This document shows positions 24,382-33,071 of a stretch of 64,000 nt of DNA, piece by piece. Below the pieces are notes generated by a model that ran no database searches, was not told the DNA's origin, and saw nothing but the letters and a program-made list of their open reading frames with translations. The stretch lies in NCBI GenBank assembly GCA_002215645.1, contig NGFI01000014.1:248001-312000 (forward strand), in the 5' to 3' direction. This stretch comes from Gemmatimonadetes bacterium 2013_60CM_65_52 (GTDB lineage: Bacteria; Gemmatimonadota; Gemmatimonadetes; Gemmatimonadales; Gemmatimonadaceae). How positions within the stretch are numbered: the stretch's first letter is position 1; each line of letters starts with the position of its first letter. Position numbers and translations under genes: made by a program.

Positions 24382-25011
24382 GTGCCGGGCGTCCTTCTGC
24401 TCGGCCTCGTCTCGTTCGCCGCGCTTTCCGTTCCCACCGCCAGCGTTCGCCGGCGCGTGATGAACCTCCAGGCCGGTACCTATATCGGAGACATTCTCGC
24501 CGATCAGGACAGTGCGCTGTACCGCTGGCCGGACCGGCCGGGTATGCGAATCCGCGTCTTCGTCGAGCCGATGTCCTCCGTCGCAGGGTGGAACCCGCGG
24601 TACGCGGACATGGCGCGCGAAGTGTTCACCGAATGGGCTCGCATGGACGCGCCGCTTTCATTCACATTCATCGACGACACCGCTTCTGCCGACATCGCCG
24701 TCCGCTGGGTGAACCGATTTCCACTCGAGGACGGACAGCGCATTGGTGTCACCGAGCGGTTGCAGTCGAGCCGCTATGAGATCACGCGCGCCCGAATATC
24801 CATCGCAAATCACGACAGCCTGGGCCACCTTCTGTCCCCAGTGGTCGTCGCCGGCATCGTACGCCACGAAGTGGGACATGCACTCGGCCTGAATCACTCC
24901 GCCGACGCAAGCAGCGTCATGTATCGCGAGTCCGCGACGGAAGCCTTGTCGGCATCGGACCGCGCCACGCTGCGGCTGTTGTACCTGGTTCCTCCCGGCT
25001 CGCTGAAATAG
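24382..25011 (+). CDS. Secreted matrixin-like zinc metalloprotease (copy 2)
   Basis: A 209-residue paralogue of the preceding gene. It shares GTYIGDIL, DSALYRWPDR and a zinc site HEVGHALGLNH (first His at residue 162), followed by SVMYRE as the Met-turn. A GTG start with CTGGAG just upstream gives a short signal peptide. The two copies sit 20 bp apart in one orientation, the result of a tandem duplication; they differ enough to be old. They probably act together on extracellular protein. No propeptide cysteine switch is obvious. Confidence 0.84.
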   Translation: MPGVLLLGLVSFAALSVPTASVRRRVMNLQAGTYIGDILADQDSALYRWPDRPGMRIRVFVEPMSSVAGWNPRYADMAREVFTEWARMDAPLSFTFIDDTASADIAVRWVNRFPLEDGQRIGVTERLQSSRYEITRARISIANHDSLGHLLSPVVVAGIVRHEVGHALGLNHSADASSVMYRESATEALSASDRATLRLLYLVPPGSLK

Positions 25012-25052
25012 CGCGCCGCGTCAGTAGCGCGGGACTTGCGACGTGACGCCGC

Positions 25053-25991
25053 ATGTCCGCCGAACAGAACTATGACGTCGCAATCGTCGGCGGCGGCCCC
25101 GCCGGTCTCAGCGCCAGCATCTGGCTGGCCCGCTATCTCCACCGCGTCGCGGTCATCGACTCGGGCGACCCACGAAATTGGGAAACGCGCGGCGTGAACG
25201 GCTATCTCGGATTGCCGGCCGTTCGTCCTGAAGAGCTGCGACGTCGCGGCCGGCAGGAGGCGCGTGCGGAAAGCGTCACGCTCATTGATGCGGTGTGCGA
25301 GCGCGCAACGCAGCGCGATGACGATCACTTCGAGCTCATTCTGGGTACCGGTGCACACGTCCATGCGCGACGCCTGCTTCTCGCCATCGGCCTGCGCGAC
25401 GTGTGGCCGAACCTGCCCGGAATCGAAAACGTGTATGGCGCGAATGCGCACGTCTGCCCGGACTGCGACGGCCGCGAGTGCCAGGACAAGAAAGTCGTGG
25501 TGATCGGCAAGGGACGAAAAGCCGTCGGTCTCGCACTGGACCTCACCACGTGGACTCGCGACATCATCATTTGCACGAACGGCGCGCCGGCCGCGCTCGA
25601 CCGCGCCGAGTACTGCGAGAAACTCGATGCGTTGAACATTCCGGTGCTGGAGTCGCGCATCACGTGCGTACGCCACAGCGGGGAGCGCGTGCACGCGATC
25701 GAGTTCGAGAACGGTCTTCAGCTCGATGTGGACAAGATCTTCTTTGCCATCGGCCAGTATCCCGCCGACGATCTGGGCGCGCAGCTCCACTGCGAGCGGG
25801 ACAAGGGCGGGCACATTCTCGTGGACGACAGTTATCACACGTCCGTGCGCAATTGCTTTGCTGCGGGCGACATCGTTCCCGGCCCGCAGTTGGCGATCGT
25901 GGCCGCGAGCGACGGCGCCGTTGCCGCGCTCGCAATTCACCGCTCGCTCGTGCCGGAATCGCGCAAGCTTACCAGCGCAGCGTCGTCTTGA
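25053..25991 (+). CDS. NAD(P)/FAD-dependent oxidoreductase (thioredoxin reductase-like)
   Basis: A 312-residue flavoprotein of the thioredoxin reductase family. The FAD-binding motif is VGGGPAGLSA at 12-21; the redox pair is C135-P-D-C138 followed by DG, as in TrxR (usually CATCDG). The second nucleotide-binding motif is altered (VVVIGKGRKAVGLAL). The C-terminal AAGDIVPGPQLAIVAASDGAVAA segment is typical. The changed NAD(P)-site and CPDC pair suggest a TrxR-like protein that may use another electron donor such as ferredoxin; this is inference. Its 3' end overlaps the converging PDZ gene by 23 bp. Confidence 0.86.
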   Translation: MSAEQNYDVAIVGGGPAGLSASIWLARYLHRVAVIDSGDPRNWETRGVNGYLGLPAVRPEELRRRGRQEARAESVTLIDAVCERATQRDDDHFELILGTGAHVHARRLLLAIGLRDVWPNLPGIENVYGANAHVCPDCDGRECQDKKVVVIGKGRKAVGLALDLTTWTRDIIICTNGAPAALDRAEYCEKLDALNIPVLESRITCVRHSGERVHAIEFENGLQLDVDKIFFAIGQYPADDLGAQLHCERDKGGHILVDDSYHTSVRNCFAAGDIVPGPQLAIVAASDGAVAALAIHRSLVPESRKLTSAASS

Positions 25992-27138
25992 CCGGCTTCT
26001 TCTGACGCAGGAGGTCGATCTCCACCGACCGCTCGCCGTTCTGATACGCGAAGCCGACGAGCTGCCGCACCTCGAGCACGGAGCGAACGGGCTGGCCCGA
26101 CACCTTCACGATCACGTCGCCGTCCGTGAGCCCCGATTCCGATGCGGGCGAGCCGGCGGGTGCGTTCGTCACCAGTACGCCGCTGCTCACGCCGATCGTG
26201 CGGCCCAGCCCCTCACTGATCGTTGTGAGCTGGGCGCCCGCCACTCCATTCACGGAGAAGCCGAACACGAACGGAGTGGCTGCCGGCATCGGCGGCACGG
26301 GCGGCGGAGCCGCCGCCATCGGCGTACGTGAAGTCGCGCGCACCGGGCCGGCAGATGGAGCCGGCATTCGCGGAAACACAGTCGGCACGTCGGGAATGCC
26401 GCTCAGCACGTATGCGGCTCGGTCATCACGAGCCTCGTCTCCGCGACGCTGCACGATGCGCGAGGGCGCCTCCGCGACGGTGACCGCGAACTCGCGTGGA
26501 CGGCCGTCGCGGCGGACGCGCACGCTCACCTTCGCGCCGGGCCGCAGCAGCCGATTCAGCGAGATGTCGTTTTCGCGGACGTCGCTCCCGTCATATGCCA
26601 ACAGTGTGTCGTTGGGCACGAGGCCGGCGCGCTGTGCGGGCGAGCTCGGATCCACCGACACGATGCGCGGATACGACAGATAGCGAACGATCAACTCTCC
26701 CCCCTCGGCGCGCGGCTCAATGCCCGGTCCTTCGACGACGATGCCGATCCAGCCGCGCGGAGCGTTGAAGAACTGGGGCAGCATGTTCGCACGCAGCATC
26801 ACTCGCTGCATTCCCGCGGCAAGCGGTTGCCGCATCCGCATCTCGCCACTCCGCACACCGATCTCGTCGCCAATCTGTTCGGTGATGTACGCCACCGTGC
26901 GCGCAATCTCCTCCGCGACGCGGCGGCGCTCCGCGGCGGTGATGTCTTCGCTCTCGTTGTAGAGGTGCGTGAGTGAGTCGAGGCGGATCTGAAGGCGGCG
27001 GAACGCGCGCTCGCTCGTGGTGTCACCCGTCTCGGCACGCGGCGGGCGCCGGGTAATGACCTGCTGCGCCGCAGCCGGCGCGAGACCCGACGCAACGGCC
27101 AGCGCGAGCGAAGGGAGAAGGAAGCGTGTGGGGTGCAT
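25969..27138 (-). CDS. Exported protein with two PDZ domains
   Basis: A 389-residue protein with a signal peptide (MHPTRFLLPSLALAVASGLAPAAAQ) and two PDZ domains. The first (about 128-222) has RGWIGIVVEG and SSPAQRAGLVPNDTLLAYDG; the second (about 295-385) has GVLVTNAPAGSPA and DGDVIVKVSGQ. The region between is Pro/Ala-rich. There is no protease domain, so it is not a DegP. Its ATG overlaps the stop of the anti-sigma gene, so sigma factor, anti-sigma factor and this PDZ protein form one operon. PDZ proteins often sense misfolded envelope proteins, so a role in the envelope stress response controlled by this sigma factor is plausible but not shown. Confidence 0.86.
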   Translation of the reverse strand: MHPTRFLLPSLALAVASGLAPAAAQQVITRRPPRAETGDTTSERAFRRLQIRLDSLTHLYNESEDITAAERRRVAEEIARTVAYITEQIGDEIGVRSGEMRMRQPLAAGMQRVMLRANMLPQFFNAPRGWIGIVVEGPGIEPRAEGGELIVRYLSYPRIVSVDPSSPAQRAGLVPNDTLLAYDGSDVRENDISLNRLLRPGAKVSVRVRRDGRPREFAVTVAEAPSRIVQRRGDEARDDRAAYVLSGIPDVPTVFPRMPAPSAGPVRATSRTPMAAAPPPVPPMPAATPFVFGFSVNGVAGAQLTTISEGLGRTIGVSSGVLVTNAPAGSPASESGLTDGDVIVKVSGQPVRSVLEVRQLVGFAYQNGERSVEIDLLRQKKPVKTTLRW

Positions 27139-27839
27139 CAGAAGCTGTTCACGCGCAGCGACGCCGGCAGCACCGTACTGAGCTGCCGCAGCGTTGCCTC
27201 GCGCTGGCCAAGGGTGGTGAGATAGTAGCCGTTGATGACGGGATCGTGCGGCGCCGAACGCAGGGCCTCACGCGTGGTGGAGAGCACCCGATCGAGGGCG
27301 GCGAGCCGCGAACGGTACGCCACTGGCGTACCCGCGCTGGTCGAATCGAACTTCGCGAGATACGCCGTCGCCTGCTGATACAGCAGCTCCGAGTGTTGCT
27401 GTGCGGATCGCGCCTCCTCCAGCGTGCCGAAGAACACCGAGTCCGGATTGCCGGACGACGTCCCACCCGTCTCGCCGCTGGTCAGTGCGGCGGCCGGCGC
27501 CGGGAGAAAGTCCGCACCGGCGGATCTGCGGCCGAGCATCGCGCCACCAGCCACGAGGAGCAGCCCCGCTGCTGCCTGGAGCATCCAGCGTGGCGAGCGG
27601 CGCGGAGCTATTGCCTGCTCCACGTGCAGCGGCGTGCTCGCGAGCGCAGCCGCGATGGACTCCCAGCGCGTGAGCGGAAGTCCGAAGGCGTCGCGCTCTG
27701 CCGACGCCAGCGAGCGCAGCGCAGCGTATGCGTGTCGCTCGCGGGCGCAAGCGTCGCATGAAGCGATGTGCGCGTCCTCCTCGGGAGTCGGCGGTTCGTC
27801 GCTCAGCGCGGCGAGACGTTCAACAGGCAGGTGCAGCAT
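27138..27839 (-). CDS. Anti-sigma factor with zinc-finger motif
   Basis: A 233-residue membrane protein. The N-terminal part has the anti-sigma zinc-binding pattern H-x3-C-x2-C (HIASCDACARE), then a single membrane helix (MLQAAAGLLLVAGGAML) around the middle and an outer C-terminal domain with helical segments. This is the standard zinc anti-sigma (ZAS) layout for holding an ECF sigma factor. The ATG at 27839 lies 20 bp inside the sigma gene, so translation is coupled. The stop overlaps the PDZ gene start. The signal that releases the sigma factor is unknown. Confidence 0.85.
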   Translation of the reverse strand: MLHLPVERLAALSDEPPTPEEDAHIASCDACARERHAYAALRSLASAERDAFGLPLTRWESIAAALASTPLHVEQAIAPRRSPRWMLQAAAGLLLVAGGAMLGRRSAGADFLPAPAAALTSGETGGTSSGNPDSVFFGTLEEARSAQQHSELLYQQATAYLAKFDSTSAGTPVAYRSRLAALDRVLSTTREALRSAPHDPVINGYYLTTLGQREATLRQLSTVLPASLRVNSF

Positions 27840-28431
27840 GTTCAGCGGTGTGGGACTGAATCCGATGTGACGACGGTGCATCGACAAGATGAGCCAACAA
27901 TACGCGCAGCTTGGCGCGCGCCTTGAAAAGTTGTGATTTCGAGCCGCCGGCCGTGATCCCCAGCTCGGCTGCGATTTCCTCGTGCGTGTACCCTTCGACG
28001 TCGTGGAGGAGGAACACGGTACGTGCTCCCGGCGCGAGCTTCGCCGCCGCCTCTTCGATGGACGCCGCGAGCAGTGCCCGATCCGCCTCCGGCTCCACCG
28101 AGGCGCTGTCGTCCTCCACGGCAACCTCCATCGCCGCCATGCGCTTCGTGCGGCGCAGCGCGTTCAGCGTCCGGTTCACCGCAATGCGATGCGCCCACGT
28201 AGCGAACTGCGCGTCGCCACGAAAGCCCGGGAGCGCCTTGAAGATCTGAATCCAGACCTCCTGTGCCACGTCGGCGGCAAGATCGGGATCGTGCCCCACC
28301 AGGCGCCGAACGACGACGTCGATGTGCGGCGCGTGGCGGGTCCACAGGGCCCGCATCGCCGCCTGATCGCCGGAGATGGCGCGTTGTACGGTGAGCTGTT
28401 CATTGTCCATGACGTCCAACGAATTTGTCAC
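27820..28431 (-). CDS. ECF RNA polymerase sigma factor (sigma-70 family)
   Basis: A 203-residue ECF sigma factor. Region 2 has DLAADVAQEVWIQIFKAL, FATWAHRIAVNRTLNALRR, and region 4 has LLHDVEGYTHEEIAAELGIT followed by SKSQLFKARAKLR, the HTH that reads the -35 box. It has no region 3, as expected. The last 20 codons are a His/Ala/Cys-containing tail. It is the first gene of the sigma/anti-sigma/PDZ operon. A second in-frame start is at 28410. No clear ECF-type promoter could be identified in the 303 bp upstream. Confidence 0.92.
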   Translation of the reverse strand: MTNSLDVMDNEQLTVQRAISGDQAAMRALWTRHAPHIDVVVRRLVGHDPDLAADVAQEVWIQIFKALPGFRGDAQFATWAHRIAVNRTLNALRRTKRMAAMEVAVEDDSASVEPEADRALLAASIEEAAAKLAPGARTVFLLHDVEGYTHEEIAAELGITAGGSKSQLFKARAKLRVLLAHLVDAPSSHRIQSHTAEHAAPAC

Positions 28432-28734
28432 AGCGAGACAGAAAAGGGTTGCCCTGCCACCCTCTCCTTACGCACCTGCGCGCCCGGGAGCTTCAGTTTC
28501 CCGCCTGTGACGCACGGTACAGCGTAGGTCGTTACGGCTGAACATCTTGCTCGTCGTGCGGACAGGAGGCATCTTGTCCCAATCCGGCCGTGGAACTCGC
28601 CGGAGCCTGCCCGAGTAGTGATATCGCCGGATCGAACGCCCTCCCCGATCCGGCGCACGTGTTCACCGTCCCACGCGCATGCGTCCTGCCCTGTCACATC
28701 CGGGACGTGCTCGCAACAGAATGCCTGGAGCAAG
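28432..28734. other. Divergent intergenic region between ECF sigma operon and serine hydrolase
   Basis: A stretch of about 300 bp with no convincing gene. It must hold the promoters of the minus-strand sigma operon and the plus-strand serine hydrolase. An in-frame extension of the hydrolase to GTG 28618 is possible but encodes an Arg/Ser/Cys-rich leader that does not look coding. No strong dyad or riboswitch-like fold was seen. Confidence 0.4.
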
Positions 28735-30111
28735 TTGCTGAACCTCCTGCTCGCCGCGGCGGTTGTCGCGCATCCGGTAATACCGGTCACTCCGGCTCGT
28801 GCGGCCGTGAGCGAGGGCCTGCCCATCAAACGGCCAGCGGCCGTCGGCATGTCCGCGGCGCGCCTCGCCAACATCGATCGCGTCGTGGAGCGGGGCATCA
28901 AGGCGGGCGGCTATCCGGGCGCCGCCGTGGTGGTGGGCCGCAAGGGCGCAGCGGTGTGGGAAAAGGGCTTCGGCCGCCTGGGCTGGACGCCGGAATCGGG
29001 CCCCGTCAGCGCTGAAAACACGATCTACGATCTCGCGTCGCTCACCAAGGTCGTCGGAACGACCACGGCGGTCATGGTCCTCTTCGACGAGGGCAAGCTG
29101 CATCTCGACGACCCCGTGTCCCGCTTCATTCCGGAGTTCAGCGGCGGCGCCAAGGAGAACGTCACCATTCGGATGTTGCTGGAGCACCGCTCCGGACTTC
29201 CGGCCGGCCGCGATCTCTGGCGTCTCGCACATACACCGGAAGAGGCGCGCGCCATGGTGATCGCCACGCCGCTCGTCGCCGCCCCCGGACAGACCTACGA
29301 GTACTCCGACCTCGGCGCCGACATGCTCGGCTTCACGGTCGAGGCAATTGCCGGTGAATCGCTCGACACGTTTCTGCAACGCCGCGTGTTCGTGCCGCTG
29401 GGCATGTCGGACACGCACTTCCGTCCCGACGCATCGTTGCGCGGACGGGTTGCGCCGACCGAGATCACCCCGCCACGCGGCTATCCCCTGCGCGGCGAAG
29501 TCCACGACGAAAATGCATACGCCCTCGGCGGCGTAGCTGGGCATGCCGGCCTCTTCAGTACCGTGAGAGATCTCTCGATCTTCGCCCAGATGCTCCTGAA
29601 CGGCGGCGTGTACAGCGACGTCCGCATCGTCTCGGACAGCGCGGTTCAGCTCTTCACGCATCGCGCCGCGGGCACGCGCGCGCTCGGTTGGGACACGTGT
29701 GCCGGCACCGGCGGCTGCGGCCAGTACCTTGGCGTCAACGCGTATGGGCACACCGGCTATACTGGCACGTCTCTGTGGATCGATCCCGATCGCGAGATGT
29801 TCGTGGTGCTGCTGACGAATCGCGTGCACGCCGCGAGGGCGCGACGGCCCGCGAAAGTCATCTCCGACGTCCGCGCCGATCTGGCCGATGCGGCTGCGCT
29901 TGCCGTGACTGACGTCGCCGGTGGGCCGATCGCCATGCCGCGTGCGTTTCGCGCCGACCGCGCCGTGGGTTGGAACAGACCGGAGCGCTCCGCCCGGCAC
30001 GGCAAGAGCCGGAGGGGAAAGAGCGCGGCGTCACGCTCGCGGTCGAAGTCAGGCAAGCATCCCGTGTCGAAGAAGCCTTCTCGCCGGACAAAGTCCGCGA
30101 AGACGCACTGA
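28735..30111 (+). CDS. Secreted beta-lactamase-family serine hydrolase with basic tail
   Basis: A 458-residue class C beta-lactamase/esterase-family protein. The catalytic SxxK is S102-L-T-K105 (DLASLTK). The second motif is in YEYSDLGAD (YSD in place of YxN) and the third is HTGYTG (HxG). I chose TTG 28735 because GGAG lies just upstream and the next residues form a signal peptide (LNLLLAAAVVAHPVIPV), although GTG 28618 is possible. The last 45 residues are a Lys/Arg/Ser-rich tail with no acidic residues, unusual for the family and perhaps binding cell wall or nucleic acid. Members include penicillin-binding-protein-like esterases and D-aminopeptidases; the substrate is unknown. Confidence 0.86.
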   Translation: MLNLLLAAAVVAHPVIPVTPARAAVSEGLPIKRPAAVGMSAARLANIDRVVERGIKAGGYPGAAVVVGRKGAAVWEKGFGRLGWTPESGPVSAENTIYDLASLTKVVGTTTAVMVLFDEGKLHLDDPVSRFIPEFSGGAKENVTIRMLLEHRSGLPAGRDLWRLAHTPEEARAMVIATPLVAAPGQTYEYSDLGADMLGFTVEAIAGESLDTFLQRRVFVPLGMSDTHFRPDASLRGRVAPTEITPPRGYPLRGEVHDENAYALGGVAGHAGLFSTVRDLSIFAQMLLNGGVYSDVRIVSDSAVQLFTHRAAGTRALGWDTCAGTGGCGQYLGVNAYGHTGYTGTSLWIDPDREMFVVLLTNRVHAARARRPAKVISDVRADLADAAALAVTDVAGGPIAMPRAFRADRAVGWNRPERSARHGKSRRGKSAASRSRSKSGKHPVSKKPSRRTKSAKTH

Positions 30112-30184
30112 CCGCCCGCGCCACACGGTTGCCCGCAAGGGGTCGCACTGGTGATACTCCAGAGGACACGCGCGGAGCAGCAGC

Positions 30185-30538
30185 ATGACAGACCAACAGG
30201 AATCGAACGAGCCCACGCCGGGATCGGCGGAGGCATTCTCCGACGTCGGCGTCGAGCAGGCGAGGCTCGCCCTCCGCAAGGTGAAGGACCCCGAGCTCAA
30301 CCTGAACATCATGGACCTCGGGTTGGTCTATGACGTTCGCGTCGAGAACGGCACCATCGTCGTGGACATGTCGCTCACGTCTCCCGGCTGTCCGAGCGGA
30401 CCGGAGATCATGGGGGAGGCCGAGCGCGTGCTGAAGGCGCTTCCCGGCGCCGGCAACGTGGCCGTCAACCTGGTCTGGTCTCCAATGTGGAGCCCGGAGC
30501 GCATCGAGCCCCGCGTGCGCGCGTACATGGGACTCTAG
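30185..30538 (+). CDS. MIP18/DUF59 family iron-sulfur assembly factor (SufT-like)
   Basis: A 117-residue DUF59 protein. The core has VKDPELNLNIMDLGLVYDV and the conserved single Cys in SPGCPSGPEIM, with the usual length plus an N-terminal tail of about 20 residues. DUF59/SufT/MIP18 proteins help put Fe-S clusters into target proteins. Here it lies about 17 kb from the suf operon, not inside it. Its stop is 5 bp from the converging RNase D gene. Confidence 0.88.
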   Translation: MTDQQESNEPTPGSAEAFSDVGVEQARLALRKVKDPELNLNIMDLGLVYDVRVENGTIVVDMSLTSPGCPSGPEIMGEAERVLKALPGAGNVAVNLVWSPMWSPERIEPRVRAYMGL

Positions 30539-30543
30539 CGTTT

Positions 30544-31704
30544 CTAGGCGGTCTTTCTGTGCGGCTTCAACGCCTCGATGAACGCCGCGCCGAGCTCTCC
30601 CCGCTGCCACGCGCGCAGCTCGCTGACGTCTTCCAGATCCTCTACGGTCGTTGGATTTCGCCGAGCGACCGCTTCGAGCCGGTCGCGTGAGCACAGGACG
30701 CCCGGATCCATCGACAGTCGTCGCGCCGCCTCGTCGCGCGCGGTCTTGAGTGCGGACGTCCTCGTGTCGAAGTCGGGGTCACGATCCCAGCGCGGTGCTC
30801 TCGGAAACTTTGGCAGTTCCGAGTCAGGCAGCGCGAGCGCGCGCTGCACCGCGTCGATGAGCTGCGAACCGCACTGCTCCAGAATGCCGCGCGGCATGCC
30901 CTTGACGCGCGCGAGGTCGTCCTTCGTCTGCGGCAGCGTGCGCGCGATGGTGAAGAGCTGTTCGTTGCCAAGCACGCGGAACGTGGCGCGGTCCAGCTTC
31001 GCGGCGATGGTGTCACGCCAAGGGACGAGCTCGCGCAAGACGGCCAGCTCGCGCCGCGTCAGATCGCGCGCTCCCTTCAGACGCAGGTACGCGAGAGCGG
31101 CATCCTCGTCCGCCCAACGGGTGCCCTCGAGCTGCGCGAACTCCTCGCGCGCCCACGCCATGCGCCCCATGCGTGCCAGCTCCGCCGCCATCCGATCCTT
31201 CAGCTCCAAGAGGTAGCGGGTGTCCTGCGCGGCGTAATCCAGCATGTCTGTGGTGAGCGGCCGCATGGACCAGTCAGCGCGCTGATGTTTCTTGTCGAGC
31301 CGGACGTCGAAGAACCGCTCGAGGAGCGCGGCGAGACCGAAGGCCGTGTACCCCAGCAGCTGGGCTGCGATGCGCGTGTCGAAGATGTTCGTCACGTGCC
31401 AGCCGTAGTCCTGCTGGAGAAGCCTGAGGTCGTAATCGGCATCGTGAAAGACGACTTCGACGTCCGCACTGGAGAGGAGATCGCCGAGTCCCGGCGGTGT
31501 ACCGATCGGGAGTGGGTCGATGACGGCGTGACGGTCGCGCGTGGAGAGCTGCAGCAGGTAGATGCGATCTACAAAGCGATGAAAGCTGGCCCCCTCCGTG
31601 TCGAGGGCGAGCTCGCTGACGCCGGCGATCTCGCGCGCGAAACCGTCGACGGCGGCGGCAGTGTCGAGATAGTCGAACGGTGGTGCGTTCAGAGCTTCGG
31701 CCAC
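30544..31704 (-). CDS. rnd: Ribonuclease D
   Basis: A 386-residue DEDD 3'-5' exoribonuclease, which trims tRNA 3' ends. The exonuclease residues are D-T-E in LALDTEGAS, the middle Asp in VVFHDADYDL and the last Asp and Tyr in LDYAAQDTRYL. The HRDC domain follows from about residue 200 (DLTRRELAVLRELVPWRD). The GTG at 31704 with GAGGA six bases upstream is preferred; the frame could start at TTG 31758, which would overlap the divergent transporter start. The length matches RNase D (370-390). Confidence 0.92.
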   Translation of the reverse strand: MAEALNAPPFDYLDTAAAVDGFAREIAGVSELALDTEGASFHRFVDRIYLLQLSTRDRHAVIDPLPIGTPPGLGDLLSSADVEVVFHDADYDLRLLQQDYGWHVTNIFDTRIAAQLLGYTAFGLAALLERFFDVRLDKKHQRADWSMRPLTTDMLDYAAQDTRYLLELKDRMAAELARMGRMAWAREEFAQLEGTRWADEDAALAYLRLKGARDLTRRELAVLRELVPWRDTIAAKLDRATFRVLGNEQLFTIARTLPQTKDDLARVKGMPRGILEQCGSQLIDAVQRALALPDSELPKFPRAPRWDRDPDFDTRTSALKTARDEAARRLSMDPGVLCSRDRLEAVARRNPTTVEDLEDVSELRAWQRGELGAAFIEALKPHRKTA

Positions 31705-31757
31705 GCCACGTCCTCGCTGCACTGTTGTCCGTAATGTTCCGGGCGTAATGTATCGCA

Positions 31758-33068
31758 ATGACCCACTCCACCGGCGAGCCGCCTCACTCCAAGGACCCGT
31801 CTGCCCCCTCGCGCCCTAGCCTTGTGGAACAGGCGCGCGCGAGCATTGCCATGCGCACCGTTGGACGATATGAGGCGCGCGCGCGGCGTTCGGTGGGCTG
31901 GCGGAATCGCGACCTCGTGCGCGCAACCGCAATCATCCTCGCGGTTTTCTTTGGCGCGCGGCTGTTCTGGGTCGCGAACCACCTCTTCTTCGCCGTGTTC
32001 CTCGGGATGCTGTTCGGCATCGCCGTATCGGGAGGTGTGAACAAGCTGCAGCGCTTCCGCATCCCGCGCGGCATCGCCGCGGCGTTGATCGTCCTGAGCT
32101 GCGTCGGCCTGATGGTCGGCTTCGGTGCGTGGATGGCGCCGACGTTGCGCGAGCAAGGGGTGGAGCTGCGCACCAAGCTGCCTGAGGCGGCCGACCGCGT
32201 GGAAGAGTGGGTCAACGCACGTCGCGGCGGCGTGCTGGGGCTGATGTTCTTCGACAACGGACGCGCGCCAGCCACGGCCCAGCCGCCCATTGCAGGTCCC
32301 GCCGCCAAGCCAGTGGCGCCCGACACCACGGCGCACACGCCCGGTCTCCAGGATCAGCTTCGCGAGCAGATGCACGGAATGTCGCGCTATCTCTTCCCTG
32401 TCATCGCCTCCACGGTCGAGATCATCGGCGGGCTGCTGCTCATTCTCTTCCTGAGCATCTACTTCGCGGCCGAGCCGGATCTCTATCGTGCCGGCCTGCT
32501 GTCTCTCTTGCCGGCGAAGAAGCGGGCGCGCGGCACGATCATGATGGATCGCGTGGCGGAGGTGTTGCGGAGGTGGCTGGTGACGCAGCTCATCGCCATG
32601 GTGGTGATGGGTGTCGTCAGCACGATCATGCTGCTGGCGCTGCACGTGAAAGCGGCCTTTGCGTTGGGCGTGCTGGCAGGCCTGTTCGAGTTCATTCCCA
32701 CCATCGGCCCAATCCTGAGCGCGCTGCCCGGCATCGCGATGGCGTTCCTCGACTCACCGGACAAGGCACTTTACGTGGCGTTCGCGTACTGGGGCCTCCA
32801 GTTCCTCGAGAGTCACCTGCTCATTCCGCTGCTCATGAAGCAGGGGATCAAGCTTCCCCCGGCGCTGACCGTGGTGACGCAGACGCTGTTGGCGCTGGTG
32901 TTCGGCTTCATTGGTCTCATGGTCGCGGTGCCGCTGCTCGCCACGATCATCGTGTTCGTACAGATGTTCTATCTGGAACAGCTTCCGGCTGAAGGCACCT
33001 GGACGTATCCGGTCTTCAATTCGGATCTCGACGAACCGCTCGACGCGGCGCGCGGCGCGCACCCATAG
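31758..33068 (+). CDS. AI-2E family (PerM/YdiK-like) membrane transporter
   Basis: A 436-residue protein with about 7-8 membrane helices. The N-terminus is charged and soluble (about 45 residues), then helices at LVRATAIILAVFF, AVFLGMLFGIAV, AALIVLSCVGLMV; the conserved AI-2E C-terminal region has GLFEFIPTIGPILSALPGIAMAF and GLQFLESHLLIPLLMKQGI. A Pro/Ala-rich insertion sits near residues 170-190. Family members transport autoinducer-2, Na+/H+ or other solutes; which applies is unknown. It heads a plus-strand run with the PLP enzyme, thioesterase and methyltransferase. Confidence 0.9.
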   Translation: MTHSTGEPPHSKDPSAPSRPSLVEQARASIAMRTVGRYEARARRSVGWRNRDLVRATAIILAVFFGARLFWVANHLFFAVFLGMLFGIAVSGGVNKLQRFRIPRGIAAALIVLSCVGLMVGFGAWMAPTLREQGVELRTKLPEAADRVEEWVNARRGGVLGLMFFDNGRAPATAQPPIAGPAAKPVAPDTTAHTPGLQDQLREQMHGMSRYLFPVIASTVEIIGGLLLILFLSIYFAAEPDLYRAGLLSLLPAKKRARGTIMMDRVAEVLRRWLVTQLIAMVVMGVVSTIMLLALHVKAAFALGVLAGLFEFIPTIGPILSALPGIAMAFLDSPDKALYVAFAYWGLQFLESHLLIPLLMKQGIKLPPALTVVTQTLLALVFGFIGLMVAVPLLATIIVFVQMFYLEQLPAEGTWTYPVFNSDLDEPLDAARGAHP

Positions 33069-33071
33069 CGC

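Noticed and set aside
28440-28560. ECF autoregulated promoter (GGGAAAC and CGTAA) upstream of the sigma gene
   Set aside because: The two boxes are about 23 bases apart, too far for an ECF promoter (16-17).
28663-30000. 445-codon minus-strand frame opposite the serine hydrolase
   Set aside because: The plus strand has the catalytic SxxK, YSD and HxG motifs; the opposite frame has no recognisable fold.
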